Of a DNA stretch of 64,000 nucleotides, positions 8,165-18,304 are shown one piece after another; the first letter of the stretch is position 1; each line of letters begins with the position of its first letter. The notes below the pieces were generated by a model, which was given only the letters and a program-made list of their open reading frames with translations, was not told where the DNA came from and ran no database searches. Source of the DNA: CAZGHS01 sp964525495 (lineage in GTDB: Bacteria > Patescibacteriota > Microgenomatia > JALYQM01); NCBI GenBank assembly GCA_964525495.1, contig CAZGHS010000001.1, positions 124,001 through 188,000 of the forward strand, in the 5' to 3' direction. The position numbers and the translations under genes are program-made.

Positions 8165-11100
8165 ATGAAGAAACATTGCCTAAAATACACACATGAACCA
8201 ATCAAAAAAGTAACATTTGCACTAAAAAAAATCGCTAACTTTTTGTTTAAAAAACAGATGGTAATTTCCCGAATACGATTTAATTTGTTTGGTGCAGTAA
8301 TGTTATCGATTGGAGCAATAATCGGCTCATATGTAACTGTTACAAAAATATTAATCCCATTTGCATTTGCTTCAGACTCTACACAATCCTGGAATTTTTC
8401 CACAAGTGGTGACTATACCCTCTCTGACACATCATTAGCCGAAGTAGCAGGATCTAGTGCAAAACTAAAAGTACAAAATTATTCTGATGCAGCAAACACT
8501 GCAGCTCTTTTTCACTTTGATGAGTCCTCCGGAAACCCCACTGATTCATCGAGCAACGCCAACGCAGCAACAGCCAGCAATCTAACTTTTGCTACAGGAA
8601 ACTTTAACAATGCGGCAGATTTTAACGGATCGACATCAAGCGTATCGGTTGCCGATTCAGCTTCACTTTCACTAAGCTCGTCAAATACTGTTGAGGCTTG
8701 GACAAAGTTTGATTCTTCTTTTTCGGCAGGCAGTCACTCACAGCGCCAAGGTGTAGTCGACAAAGGCCAATACCAACTTTACTACGACAATGAAACAGGT
8801 AAATTAACCTATGAATTAGCTAATTCATCTGCAACATCCTGGACCCAAGTAGCTGGAAATGATGTCAATGGAAGCTGGGATCTCGATGGTCAGTTAGCAG
8901 CGCATGCAATGACTTCAGTTGGGACAGATTTGTATGTAGGGCTAGGAAATGCTACTGGTGATGCTGAAGTCTGGCGCAGAAGTGGTTCGACTTGGACTAA
9001 GGTGGGTGGAGATGGACTTAACTCTGGCTGGGCGTCTTTGACTTTTGAAAGCGTGCTATCCCTGGCCAGCGATGGAACAGATGTCTATGCAGGTTTGGGT
9101 ATAACTGCGGGTGACGCTGAGGTCTGGAAATATGATGTATCCGAAGGAACGTGGAGTAAAATCGGTGGCGACGCAGTTAACTCATCTTGGGCGGTTAATA
9201 CATATGAAGGTGTGTACTCACTCGTCTGGCAAGGATCGACCCTCTATGCTGGGCTTGGACTAACTGCTAACGATGCAGAAGTGTGGTCGTGGAATGGTAG
9301 TGCTTGGACCAAGATTGGTGGCGACAGCACCAACTCTGGTTGGACTACTAATTTTGAATATGCTTACAGTATGGTGCACGATGGCACATACTTATACGCA
9401 GCTTTGGGCGCGACGGCTGGAGATGCTGAAATCTGGAGATGGAATGGAACTGCTTGGACACGAATCGGCGGAGACGCAATTAATTCTAGTTGGGCAGATG
9501 CGACGTATGAATTTGGACTAAGTATGACGTATGTTGGAGGCATCCTGTACGCTGGACTGGGGACGACGGCTAACGAGGCAGAAGTGTGGTCATGGAATGG
9601 TTCTGCTTGGACACAGGTCGGTGGAGATAGTTTGAACTCTGGCTGGACTACTAATTATGAAGGTGTCTACACGCTTAAGAATGACGGTACAGATGTGTAC
9701 GCTGGTTTGGGTGCTTCTGGAGGAGACAATGAGGTATGGAAACTCACTGTAGGGACCACTACTTGGAGCAAAATTGGTGGAGATGGCACAAACTCCAGCT
9801 TTACCAGTACTACTCATACTATCGTTGACACCATGCATTTTATTGGCACGACTCTGTATGCAGGTATTACCTCAGGAAATGCTGGGCGCACCGGCGAAGT
9901 ATGGAGCTTTGCCAGCGGCAGTTGGACGCAAATTGGCGGTGACTATATCAATTCGAGCTGGGGATTTAGAGGATTGCAGGCTGCTAATGTCATGACAGTT
10001 TCTGGTTCTTATTTGTATGCAGGTACTGGTACAACTGGCAGTGCTGGTAACGCCTTAGTTTGGAGATATGATGGAAGTACTTGGACCTTGATTGGAGGAC
10101 AAGGCATAAATAGCAGCTGGACAGCCAATACGTACGAGGATGTGCTCTCAATGATCAGTCATAATGGCACACTGTATGTTGGTCTTGGCTCTTCGGCTAA
10201 TGAAGCTGAAGTATGGTCGTGGAACGGTAGTGCTTGGACACAAATTGGCGGCGATAATTTGAATTCCGGATGGACGACTAACTATGAAGAAGTAAATACA
10301 TTGGCGACCGATGGAACCTATCTGTATGCTGGACTTGGATTGAGTGCCAATGATGCTGAAGTCTGGCGTTGGAATGGTACTATATGGGGGAAAATTGGTG
10401 GAGATAGTACAAACTCTGGATGGACTACTGGCTTTGACCGAATTACATCAATGGCCATGTATGCGGGTCAGTTATATGTTGGACTTGGTTTGACCGCAGG
10501 AGAAGCAGAAGTCTGGACTTGGAATGGATCTATTTGGGCGAAGATCGGCGGAGATACGGTGGGTTCCAGCTGGGATTCAAGCAATTTTGAGCATGTCGAC
10601 AGCATGATCCCTCTGAATGGTGTGCTGTATGCTGGTCTTGGAACTGGCACGGGAGATGCTGAGGTTTGGTCATACAATGGAAGTACCTGGACTCAGATTG
10701 GTGGAGATGATTTAAATTCTGGATGGACATCGGGAACTTACGAGCGCGTCAGAACTCTTGTTGCTTACAACGGCGATCTCTACGCAGGCATTGGAAACGG
10801 CACCGGTGAAGGTGAGGTCTGGAGATACCGAAGTGGAACTTGGTCTCAGATTGGTGGAGACAGCTTAAACTCAGGATGGGATAACATTGTTGAAGAAGTT
10901 CAGAGTTTTAGTGTGTATCAAGGAAAACTGTACGCAGGATTGGGCAATACACAAAATGTTGATGCAGCAATCTGGTCCTATGGGAATAATGCGTACATGC
11001 AATCAAGCACCGCTTCTCAAAATACAAGCTGGCACCATGTTGCAGCTACTTATAACGGATCGACCATGAAAATCTTTATTGACGGAGTTCAAGACAACTC

Positions 11101-14083
11101 GACAAGTGCCTCAGTCACCATTCCGGACACTGCGCATAGTTTGCTGCTTGGCACTACCTATGCCAGCCGAGAATCCGGTAAGGCACAAGGCTATTTCCAA
11201 GGACTGATTGATGAACTTCGCCTTTCTGACACAGCACGAACTACATTTACGACTTCTCCTTATACTGCAGCAGCTCAAACTGTCCAACCAACGGCCGCAG
11301 TTTTTACTTCAGGAGTTGAAAACTTTGATGACTTTACCGTGTCAGAAACTACCAATGGTGGATCAATAAATTATAGATTATCCATTGATGGCGGCACTAC
11401 TTGGAAATATTATAGTGGAGGTACTTGGACAACATCAGCTTCAACGGCGCAAGTAAATGATGCAAGCACCATCGATACAAATATTAGTACACTGACTGCA
11501 GGCTCAGGAGGTATTCTGTGGCAAGCGGTACTAGATGGTGATGGCACGCAACAAGTTACGCTCAATAGCGTTTCAATTGGCGCAGTGCATGACTCTACTG
11601 TTCCCGTTGCACCTGATACATTAACGTCTTTATCTGCATTAGCCGGTTCAGCCATTACTACAAATACATGGTATACGCATAGTGGTCCTTATTTCTCATG
11701 GAGTGGCGCGACCGACACTGACGGCTCTGGTATTTGGGGATATTATGTTTATTTTGGCACTGACAATACAGCAGATCCACAAACAGCAGGAAATTTTCAA
11801 GTTGCATCAACATTTACTGCATCAAGTTTATCCAGCGGATCTACCTATTATTTGAGAATCCGAGCTCGTGATAATGCACAGAATGTGAGCTCTATCTGGT
11901 CTGCCTTCACATACAAGTTTGATAGCACTGCTCCAACAAATCCTGCATCGATTACGATAAGTCCTGCCGGATACTCGGCAACTAATGATTTTACCTTTTC
12001 TTGGCCAGCAGGAACTGACGGTTCGTCTGGAATTGCAGGCTATCAATACAAAACTGCAACTGCGTCAGGATCGCTATCTGACTGGTCGTCAACGACAGCA
12101 TCAACCAGCATTAATATTCCGAATGCTGCATATCAAACTGATGCAAATACTTTTTATCTAAGAACGATTGATACTTCGGGTAATATTAGCTCCGAAACTA
12201 CTGCAACCTACTACTTTGGCGGCGAAGGTCCTTCTCTACCTCAGTTCTTAGCGGTTACACCCTCTTCAAGTACCACTAACTCATTTGCATTCTCCTGGGA
12301 TCCTCCTATTACCTTCTCTGGGGATGAAGATGAATTAACCTATTGTTATACAGTCAATACCTTGCCGACACTTAACTCGTGTACATTTACCAGCGAAGGC
12401 GCGACATCACTTTCTGCAAGTTCGTTTGCTACTCAAGTCGGACTTAATACATTTTACTTGGTGGCAAAAAACCCTGCAACGGCAGGCGGCTCTATTAACT
12501 ATGGCTCCTATACAAGCGTTACCTTTACTGCCGATACCTCGGCACCTGGAATTCCACAGAATCTAGATATTGGAGATATCTCAATTAAAAGTTCTGAAAC
12601 ATGGCGACTAGCGCTATCTTGGAATGCACCTAGCGATACAGGATCAGGTATTTCAAGTTACAAAATACATAGATCGACAGATGATTCAACCTATTCTTTA
12701 ATCTCCTCGACAACAGGCCTGTCTTACGTAGATACTGACTTAGAGGAAGAAGAATATTATTATAAGATTAAAGCCTGCGATAGCGTTGATAACTGTGGCG
12801 CGTTTTCAAGTTCAGTCTCATTGGTACCAACTGGCAAGTATACCGAAGCTGCTGGATTATCTTCTGGTCCAACGGTTTCAGCTATTACTACCAAGAAAGC
12901 GGTGATAAGTTGGGTCACAGATCGCGATTCTGACTCAAAAATTGCATATGGTACAACCTCAGGATCATACTTCACTTCTGAACCATCAAATTCAACTCAA
13001 ACAGACGATCACTCAATTACTTTATCTGAACTAACTCCTGGAACAACCTACTACTACAAAGCTAAATGGACAGACGAAGACGGTAATACAGGAATATCCT
13101 CCGAAAAAACATTCGCTACTGACTCAGCACCAACAGTAACTGATCCCAAACTAAAGCGAGCAGGTTTGACCGACGTAGACTTAGAGTTTAAATTGAAAGG
13201 CTCATCAAAAGTGAAAGTGTACTATGGAATCACAACTGCGTTTGGAGGTGTAAAGGAATTAGCTACCTCTACGTCAGAATCCACCTACACCTTGAATATT
13301 GATACTCTTCTATATGGTACTAAGTATTTTTATAAGATTAACGGATTTGATAACGAAGATAATGAATACGAAGGAAGTACATTAAGTTTTGAAACACTTC
13401 CCCGCCCTAAGATTGCAAATGTACGTATTCAAGAAGTCCGGGGAACCGCCCAAACGACTGCGCTAATTACCTGGACTACCAATACTGAAACATCCTCAAT
13501 AGTTACCTATTATCCAAGTGATGATGCAGGCGCCGCTCGAGACGAAGTTAATGTCACCCTAGTGAAGCAACACCGAGTGGTATTGCGTAATCTGCTACCA
13601 AAGCGCGACTATAGCCTAGTAGTAAAAGGACGAGATAAATCTGGAAACGAAGCTGCATCCGAACCTCAAAAATTCACAACAGCAACAGATACTCGCCCAC
13701 CACAGATCCAAGATATGCGCGTCGAAGGCAGCACTCAAGCAGTTCGTGGTGGAAGCTCTCAAGAACAAACTGCACAATTAGTTGTATCATGGAATACGGA
13801 TGAGAATTCAACCTCACAGGTCGAGTTCGGTGAAGGCACGGGTACCACATATAGCCAGAAATCTCAGGAAGATACGAACCTTACTACAAATCACGTTATA
13901 GTTATATCTGGGCTAACTCCATCACGTGTCTATCATCTTCGTGCCCTATCTAAAGACTCAGTGGGAAATGCGGGAAGCTCCGTTGATACAGTTACTATTA
14001 CACCAAAGGCGTCAGACAGTGCACTAGATCTAGTTATAACAAATTTACAAGGAATCTTTGGATTTATTAATGCACCAAGGTAA
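8165..14083 (+). CDS. giant secreted/anchored protein: LamG domain split by 14 propeller-like repeats, then FN3 domains
   Basis: 1,972 residues from the ATG at 8165, chosen because the promoter places the mRNA start there; the frame is open further upstream but across the sod gene. A basic N-terminus and a membrane or signal segment (about 40-62, ending FAFAS) direct it outside. Residues about 112-230 form the first half of a LamG/concanavalin-like domain (DFNGSTSSVSV, TVEAWTKF). Then come 14 repeats of about 51 residues with the pattern LYAGLG..A.DAEVW.WNGS.WT.IGGD.LNSGW (about 225-942). The LamG fold then resumes (WHHVAATYNGSTMKIFIDG, GLIDELRLSDTART; about 947-1030). From about 1130 to the end are several fibronectin type III-like domains. 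No LPXTG or C-terminal membrane anchor is seen. Fourteen repeats would fit two seven-bladed propellers. Function is probably adhesion or glycan binding (inference). The ABC genes follow after 11 bases. Confidence 0.85.
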   Translation: MKKHCLKYTHEPIKKVTFALKKIANFLFKKQMVISRIRFNLFGAVMLSIGAIIGSYVTVTKILIPFAFASDSTQSWNFSTSGDYTLSDTSLAEVAGSSAKLKVQNYSDAANTAALFHFDESSGNPTDSSSNANAATASNLTFATGNFNNAADFNGSTSSVSVADSASLSLSSSNTVEAWTKFDSSFSAGSHSQRQGVVDKGQYQLYYDNETGKLTYELANSSATSWTQVAGNDVNGSWDLDGQLAAHAMTSVGTDLYVGLGNATGDAEVWRRSGSTWTKVGGDGLNSGWASLTFESVLSLASDGTDVYAGLGITAGDAEVWKYDVSEGTWSKIGGDAVNSSWAVNTYEGVYSLVWQGSTLYAGLGLTANDAEVWSWNGSAWTKIGGDSTNSGWTTNFEYAYSMVHDGTYLYAALGATAGDAEIWRWNGTAWTRIGGDAINSSWADATYEFGLSMTYVGGILYAGLGTTANEAEVWSWNGSAWTQVGGDSLNSGWTTNYEGVYTLKNDGTDVYAGLGASGGDNEVWKLTVGTTTWSKIGGDGTNSSFTSTTHTIVDTMHFIGTTLYAGITSGNAGRTGEVWSFASGSWTQIGGDYINSSWGFRGLQAANVMTVSGSYLYAGTGTTGSAGNALVWRYDGSTWTLIGGQGINSSWTANTYEDVLSMISHNGTLYVGLGSSANEAEVWSWNGSAWTQIGGDNLNSGWTTNYEEVNTLATDGTYLYAGLGLSANDAEVWRWNGTIWGKIGGDSTNSGWTTGFDRITSMAMYAGQLYVGLGLTAGEAEVWTWNGSIWAKIGGDTVGSSWDSSNFEHVDSMIPLNGVLYAGLGTGTGDAEVWSYNGSTWTQIGGDDLNSGWTSGTYERVRTLVAYNGDLYAGIGNGTGEGEVWRYRSGTWSQIGGDSLNSGWDNIVEEVQSFSVYQGKLYAGLGNTQNVDAAIWSYGNNAYMQSSTASQNTSWHHVAATYNGSTMKIFIDGVQDNSTSASVTIPDTAHSLLLGTTYASRESGKAQGYFQGLIDELRLSDTARTTFTTSPYTAAAQTVQPTAAVFTSGVENFDDFTVSETTNGGSINYRLSIDGGTTWKYYSGGTWTTSASTAQVNDASTIDTNISTLTAGSGGILWQAVLDGDGTQQVTLNSVSIGAVHDSTVPVAPDTLTSLSALAGSAITTNTWYTHSGPYFSWSGATDTDGSGIWGYYVYFGTDNTADPQTAGNFQVASTFTASSLSSGSTYYLRIRARDNAQNVSSIWSAFTYKFDSTAPTNPASITISPAGYSATNDFTFSWPAGTDGSSGIAGYQYKTATASGSLSDWSSTTASTSINIPNAAYQTDANTFYLRTIDTSGNISSETTATYYFGGEGPSLPQFLAVTPSSSTTNSFAFSWDPPITFSGDEDELTYCYTVNTLPTLNSCTFTSEGATSLSASSFATQVGLNTFYLVAKNPATAGGSINYGSYTSVTFTADTSAPGIPQNLDIGDISIKSSETWRLALSWNAPSDTGSGISSYKIHRSTDDSTYSLISSTTGLSYVDTDLEEEEYYYKIKACDSVDNCGAFSSSVSLVPTGKYTEAAGLSSGPTVSAITTKKAVISWVTDRDSDSKIAYGTTSGSYFTSEPSNSTQTDDHSITLSELTPGTTYYYKAKWTDEDGNTGISSEKTFATDSAPTVTDPKLKRAGLTDVDLEFKLKGSSKVKVYYGITTAFGGVKELATSTSESTYTLNIDTLLYGTKYFYKINGFDNEDNEYEGSTLSFETLPRPKIANVRIQEVRGTAQTTALITWTTNTETSSIVTYYPSDDAGAARDEVNVTLVKQHRVVLRNLLPKRDYSLVVKGRDKSGNEAASEPQKFTTATDTRPPQIQDMRVEGSTQAVRGGSSQEQTAQLVVSWNTDENSTSQVEFGEGTGTTYSQKSQEDTNLTTNHVIVISGLTPSRVYHLRALSKDSVGNAGSSVDTVTITPKASDSALDLVITNLQGIFGFINAPR
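8836..10990 (+). repeat. 14 tandem repeats of about 154 bp inside the surface-protein gene
   Basis: Each unit encodes one blade-like motif ending GGD..NS.W. I count 14 copies of the LY.GLG..x..EVW core; copies 7, 8 and 14 are the most diverged. Unlike most of the window, the coding strand is G-rich here, partly because of Gly and Trp codons. Confidence 0.85.
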
Positions 14084-14094
14084 TTAAAAATTGT

Positions 14095-14871
14095 ATGGAT
14101 AGTATCATTCAGGTATCACATATTGCGAAATCGTTTCACCTTGGAGTACAGGAGCTTCCTGTCCTAAAAGATATATCTTTCGAAGTAGAGCGTGGAGATT
14201 TTACGCTTATTCTCGGACCCTCAGGTTGTGGAAAATCTACATTGCTCCATACAATTTTAGGACTAGAACCACCTTCAACTGGCGATGTGTTCATACTAGG
14301 TACAAATCTATATCAAGAACACCCCACAGAAGACGACCGATCTATATTTCGTAAAAAACATATTGGAATGGTCTATCAGCAACCAAACTGGATTAAATCA
14401 TTAAACGTCATGGAAAACGTAGCGTTCCCGTTAGCTCTTGTTGGCATGAATAAAATTGAAAGCGCTAAAAAAGCATGGGAATTACTGAGTATAGTAGGTA
14501 TGCAAAATTGGTTAAACCATAAACCAACCGAACTATCTGGAGGACAACAACAACGTGTGGCACTTGCCCGCGCCCTGATTAATGACGCCGAGATTATTAT
14601 TGCAGACGAACCTACAGGTAATCTTGATTACGAATCTGGTCAGCATCTCATGACCATGCTGGCAGATTTATCAAAAAAAGGAAAAACAATTATCATGGTT
14701 ACCCACGATCTTGAATACACCAAATTTGCACGAAGCGCAGTCCGTATGTTAGACGGCAAGGTTGTAGACGTAGTCAGTGGCGATGCGAAATTGAAGTTAG
14801 ACAGCGAAGTACACGGTAAAAGAGGAACAGATACTCTAGAACCCGTTAAGAAAATCGAGGTGTCAGGATGA
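14095..14871 (+). CDS. ABC transporter ATP-binding protein (LolD/MacB type)
   Basis: 258 residues. Walker A GPSGCGKST at residues 41-49, Q-loop in VYQQPN, signature LSGGQQQR, Walker B IIIADEP followed by TGNLD, and switch His in VTHD. The TGNLD after Walker B is typical of the LolD/MacB/FtsE branch. A C-terminal extension of about 30 charged residues follows the usual end. The stop overlaps the permease start as ATGA, so the pair is translationally coupled. Energises the permease encoded next. Confidence 0.93.
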   Translation: MDSIIQVSHIAKSFHLGVQELPVLKDISFEVERGDFTLILGPSGCGKSTLLHTILGLEPPSTGDVFILGTNLYQEHPTEDDRSIFRKKHIGMVYQQPNWIKSLNVMENVAFPLALVGMNKIESAKKAWELLSIVGMQNWLNHKPTELSGGQQQRVALARALINDAEIIIADEPTGNLDYESGQHLMTMLADLSKKGKTIIMVTHDLEYTKFARSAVRMLDGKVVDVVSGDAKLKLDSEVHGKRGTDTLEPVKKIEVSG

Positions 14872-16904
14872 GAATTCTATCATTTCTAAAAAAAACAGGA
14901 CTCATTGTTCTTAACCTTTTGACGTTTCAGTTTCTTCTAGCAGCGTATCTCCTAAATTCATTGCTTGTCGTAAACATTCTCCGTATGCCATTCCTACCCA
15001 AAAAACTTATTGCTCTAATCGAGCGAATTATCGGTCGGTCATACGATCAAGCAATTAAATTGTTTGACCGACCAGGTAAGGGAACCATTATGCGCTCTGA
15101 TTTAATTGAATTAGCAATTCGCAACATGCGTTCAAAAATTACTCGCTCCATTATTACAATAAGCGGCATGTCGATCGGAATTGGTGCAATAGTTTTTCTA
15201 GTATCAATAGGATATGGGATTCAAAACTTGGTAACTACACGCGTTGCACGTCTTGATGAAATGCAGCAAGCAGATATCGTTCCACAACCAGGTGGAAAAG
15301 TCCAAATTAATGACAAAACCATCTCTGATCTCGAAGCATTACCTAATACAAAACTTGTTCTCCCACAAATATCAGCCGTAGGAAAAATAACTTTTAATAA
15401 TGCTGTTTCAGATATGGCAGTCTATGGGGTAACCGCTAGCTATCTCAAACAATCAGCAGTACAACCAGTTGAAGGTAAGATATTTGAAAGCAACGATCTA
15501 GTTTCTGCGGTATCAACGTTGCCAGACAACAAAGATATAAAAGAATCAAGCGCAAGTGGAGTTCTCGGAGATTCAATACGAAAAGTCTCGTTTCAAGTAT
15601 ATCCAGATGTATGGGTAAAAATCCGCGAAAAACCAACAAGCACATCACGAATACTTGGCTATGCTCGAAGATCAGAGGAAATAACTTACGGCAGTGAGGT
15701 CTGGGGCGATTATTACCCTGACGACACATCTCCTAATACAGATGATAATGGAAACAAACTAAGTAGATGGATATCCGCTGAAATAGAGATCTGGGACAAC
15801 AAAGCCTGCAGTGATACTGAAACTGGATGTGTTGATGGAAAATATTTAAAACGGGTTGATACAGATGGCTTTGGAAAACGCGTTGCAGGATACGTTGCAT
15901 CCACTTTTTTAGCAGTTTCAGAACCGAATCCAGATGATCCTGCTGTTTTAGGTGTGACCTTTTCTGAAGTACTTGCCGAGTCTACTGGATCAGGTAGTCT
16001 CACGGAAACGCAAGAATCAACGGCATCCGGAGATGCTGCCATCATGGCTCAATTAGCATCAGAATCTGGAATACTATCAGAAAAACCAGTTAAAAAGATT
16101 GCTCTTTCATCTTCTTCGGTAAAAGAAGCCGTTGTTAATTATGCAATGTTAAAAGTCCTAGGACTAAAGGAATCCGAAGCAGTAGGTAAAACATTTGACG
16201 CATCTTTTGTCTTAACAGGCAACCAGCTTGACGGTAAAGATGATAAGGCAGAATCAGTGCCCGCTCCCTATAAAATAGTCGGTGTTATCCCTGATGATAA
16301 AACGCCATACTTCTACGTACCATTCGTAGATCTTCGTAATCTAGGTGTAATCAATTATTCACAGATAAAACTTGTTGCTAAAACTCAGGAAGATCTTCCT
16401 AAGCTACGCAAACAAATAGAAGGGTTGGGATATGGTACGCAATCGGTCGTGGATACAGTTGCCCAGATTAACAGTATATTCGGTACAGCACGAACTATTT
16501 TAGCGTTACTTGGAATGGTTGCACTTTCAATTGCGTCGCTTGGCATGTTTAATACATTAACCGTATCTCTCCTTGAACGTACACGAGAAGTTGGACTCAT
16601 GAAAGCAATGGGAATGAGATCATCCGAAGTTCGAGAACTATTTCTTACGGAATCAATGATGATGGGTATTTTTGGAGGATTATTTGGACTATTAACTGGC
16701 TATGTTGCAGGTGAAGGTTTAGGAGTTATTTTGAGTCTTATAGGATTATCAAAAGGAGCAGGATATCTAGATATTGCCTATATCCCTCCATTCTTTATAA
16801 CAATAATTGTTGTGCTCTCACTAGTAGTAGGAATTGCAACAGGAATTTACCCTGCACGTCGAGCTACAAAAATATCTGCGCTAAACGCATTACGATACGA
16901 ATAA
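14868..16904 (+). CDS. MacB/FtsX-type ABC permease with an SH3b-like insert
   Basis: 678 residues. A hydrophobic N-terminal segment (about 15-36) precedes the family's first membrane helix (about 98-125, SGMSIGIGAIVFL). A large extracellular domain follows, then three C-terminal helices with the FtsX signature (LGMFNTLTVSLLERTREVGLMKAMG). Inside the extracellular domain, residues about 240-350 (WVKIREKPTS, then RWISAEIEIW and GYVAS) look like a bacterial SH3 domain, which in other proteins binds cell-wall peptide or glycan. Members act as exporters or as force transmitters across the membrane. Its position after the giant surface protein suggests a link to that protein's export, assembly or sensing (inference). 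Ends two bases from convergent sufB. Confidence 0.88.
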   Translation: MRILSFLKKTGLIVLNLLTFQFLLAAYLLNSLLVVNILRMPFLPKKLIALIERIIGRSYDQAIKLFDRPGKGTIMRSDLIELAIRNMRSKITRSIITISGMSIGIGAIVFLVSIGYGIQNLVTTRVARLDEMQQADIVPQPGGKVQINDKTISDLEALPNTKLVLPQISAVGKITFNNAVSDMAVYGVTASYLKQSAVQPVEGKIFESNDLVSAVSTLPDNKDIKESSASGVLGDSIRKVSFQVYPDVWVKIREKPTSTSRILGYARRSEEITYGSEVWGDYYPDDTSPNTDDNGNKLSRWISAEIEIWDNKACSDTETGCVDGKYLKRVDTDGFGKRVAGYVASTFLAVSEPNPDDPAVLGVTFSEVLAESTGSGSLTETQESTASGDAAIMAQLASESGILSEKPVKKIALSSSSVKEAVVNYAMLKVLGLKESEAVGKTFDASFVLTGNQLDGKDDKAESVPAPYKIVGVIPDDKTPYFYVPFVDLRNLGVINYSQIKLVAKTQEDLPKLRKQIEGLGYGTQSVVDTVAQINSIFGTARTILALLGMVALSIASLGMFNTLTVSLLERTREVGLMKAMGMRSSEVRELFLTESMMMGIFGGLFGLLTGYVAGEGLGVILSLIGLSKGAGYLDIAYIPPFFITIIVVLSLVVGIATGIYPARRATKISALNALRYE

Positions 16905-16906
16905 GA

Positions 16907-18304
16907 CTAACCGACGCTGCCTTCCATGTCCATTTGAATCAACCGATTCATTTCAACAGCATATTCCATTGGGAGTTCTCGCAAAATAGGCTCAACAAAA
17001 CCCTGAACAATCATCGCAGCAGCTTGGTCACCAGATAATCCACGAGACATTAAATAAAACAATTGCTCTTCACCAAGTTTTCCAACACTCGCCTCATGTC
17101 CGATTGTTACATCCTGCTCATCAATATGCATCGTCGGATACGTATCCGAAATAGAATGATCATCCAAAACCAACGCATCACACTTCACGGTCGACTTCAC
17201 ATTCTTACAATTTTTATTCACCTTCAAAAGTCCACGATACGTTGTACGTCCACCATCCTTACAAATAGATTTAGAAGTTATTAACGATGTAGTATTTGAC
17301 GCCAAATGCACAGCCTTTGCGCCAGCATCTTGATGTTGTCCTTTACCAGCAAAAGCTAAAGACAATACTTCACCGCGAGCACCTTCTTCTTTCAAATACA
17401 CGCTTGGATACTTCATAGTCAATTTTGAACCTAAGTTTCCATCAATCCACTCCATAGTCGCGTCTCGATACACAAACGCGCGTTTTGTGACCAAGTTATA
17501 CACATTCTGTGACCAATTCTGAATTGTCGTATACCGCACACGTGAACCAGCTAAACAGACAATCTCAACCACTGCAGAGTGCAAAGAATTAGTCGTGTAA
17601 ATTGGAGCGCTACATCCTTCAACATAATGCACAAACGATCCCTCATCAGCAATAATCAATGTTCTTTCAAACTGTCCTGCGTTCGCTGCGTTAATTCGGA
17701 AATATGCCTGCAAAGGAATATCTACATGTACACCTTTGGGCACATAGATAAACGAACCACCACTCCACACTGCAGTATTCAACGCCGCAAATTTATTATC
17801 TCCAGGGGGAATAATCGTGCCAAAATATTTCTGAACAATTTCAGGATATTCTTTAACTGCGGTATCTGTGTCAGTAAATATGACGCCCTTATCTTCCCAC
17901 TGCCCCTTCAAATTATGATAGACGACCTCTGAGTCATATTGTGATGAAACACCCGCTAGAAACTTTTTCTCGGCCTCTGGGATACCAATCTTATCAAAGG
18001 TCCGTTTAATATCGTCCGGCACATCTTCCCATTTGCGTTCTGTCTTATCCGAAGCGCGCAAGAAGTAATGAATGTCTTGAAAATCTATTCCAGACAGTTC
18101 TCCACCCCACGAAGGCATTTTCTTATTCAAAAAAATCTCGTAGGCTTTCAACCGTATCTGCAACATCCAGTCAGGTTCGTTCTTATACTTGGAAATCGCT
18201 TCCACTACTTCGCGCGACAAACCCTTCGGCAACTTCACTGAATAATTCTCATCACTCTCAAAAAAACCGTATTGATATTGTCCGACTGGATTTTGATTAC
18301 TCAT
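16907..18304 (-). CDS. sufB: Fe-S cluster assembly scaffold SufB
   Basis: 465 residues. Matches SufB over its length, with the C-terminal beta-helix region VKCDALVLDD (conserved Cys), IGHEASVGKLGEEQLFYLMSRG and the ending EFAVE-like AVEMNRLIQMDMEGSVG. Builds Fe-S clusters with SufC. The start overlaps the preceding 235-residue gene by 8 bases. No sufD, sufS or sufU lies in the window, so the scaffold may be a SufB2C2 complex or sufD lies elsewhere. Confidence 0.95.
   Translation of the reverse strand: MSNQNPVGQYQYGFFESDENYSVKLPKGLSREVVEAISKYKNEPDWMLQIRLKAYEIFLNKKMPSWGGELSGIDFQDIHYFLRASDKTERKWEDVPDDIKRTFDKIGIPEAEKKFLAGVSSQYDSEVVYHNLKGQWEDKGVIFTDTDTAVKEYPEIVQKYFGTIIPPGDNKFAALNTAVWSGGSFIYVPKGVHVDIPLQAYFRINAANAGQFERTLIIADEGSFVHYVEGCSAPIYTTNSLHSAVVEIVCLAGSRVRYTTIQNWSQNVYNLVTKRAFVYRDATMEWIDGNLGSKLTMKYPSVYLKEEGARGEVLSLAFAGKGQHQDAGAKAVHLASNTTSLITSKSICKDGGRTTYRGLLKVNKNCKNVKSTVKCDALVLDDHSISDTYPTMHIDEQDVTIGHEASVGKLGEEQLFYLMSRGLSGDQAAAMIVQGFVEPILRELPMEYAVEMNRLIQMDMEGSVG

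Noticed and set aside
8051..8176. N-terminal extension of sod to 8176
   Set aside because: It crosses the palindromic operator and promoter; the ATG at 8050 has AGGAG and begins the conserved protein.
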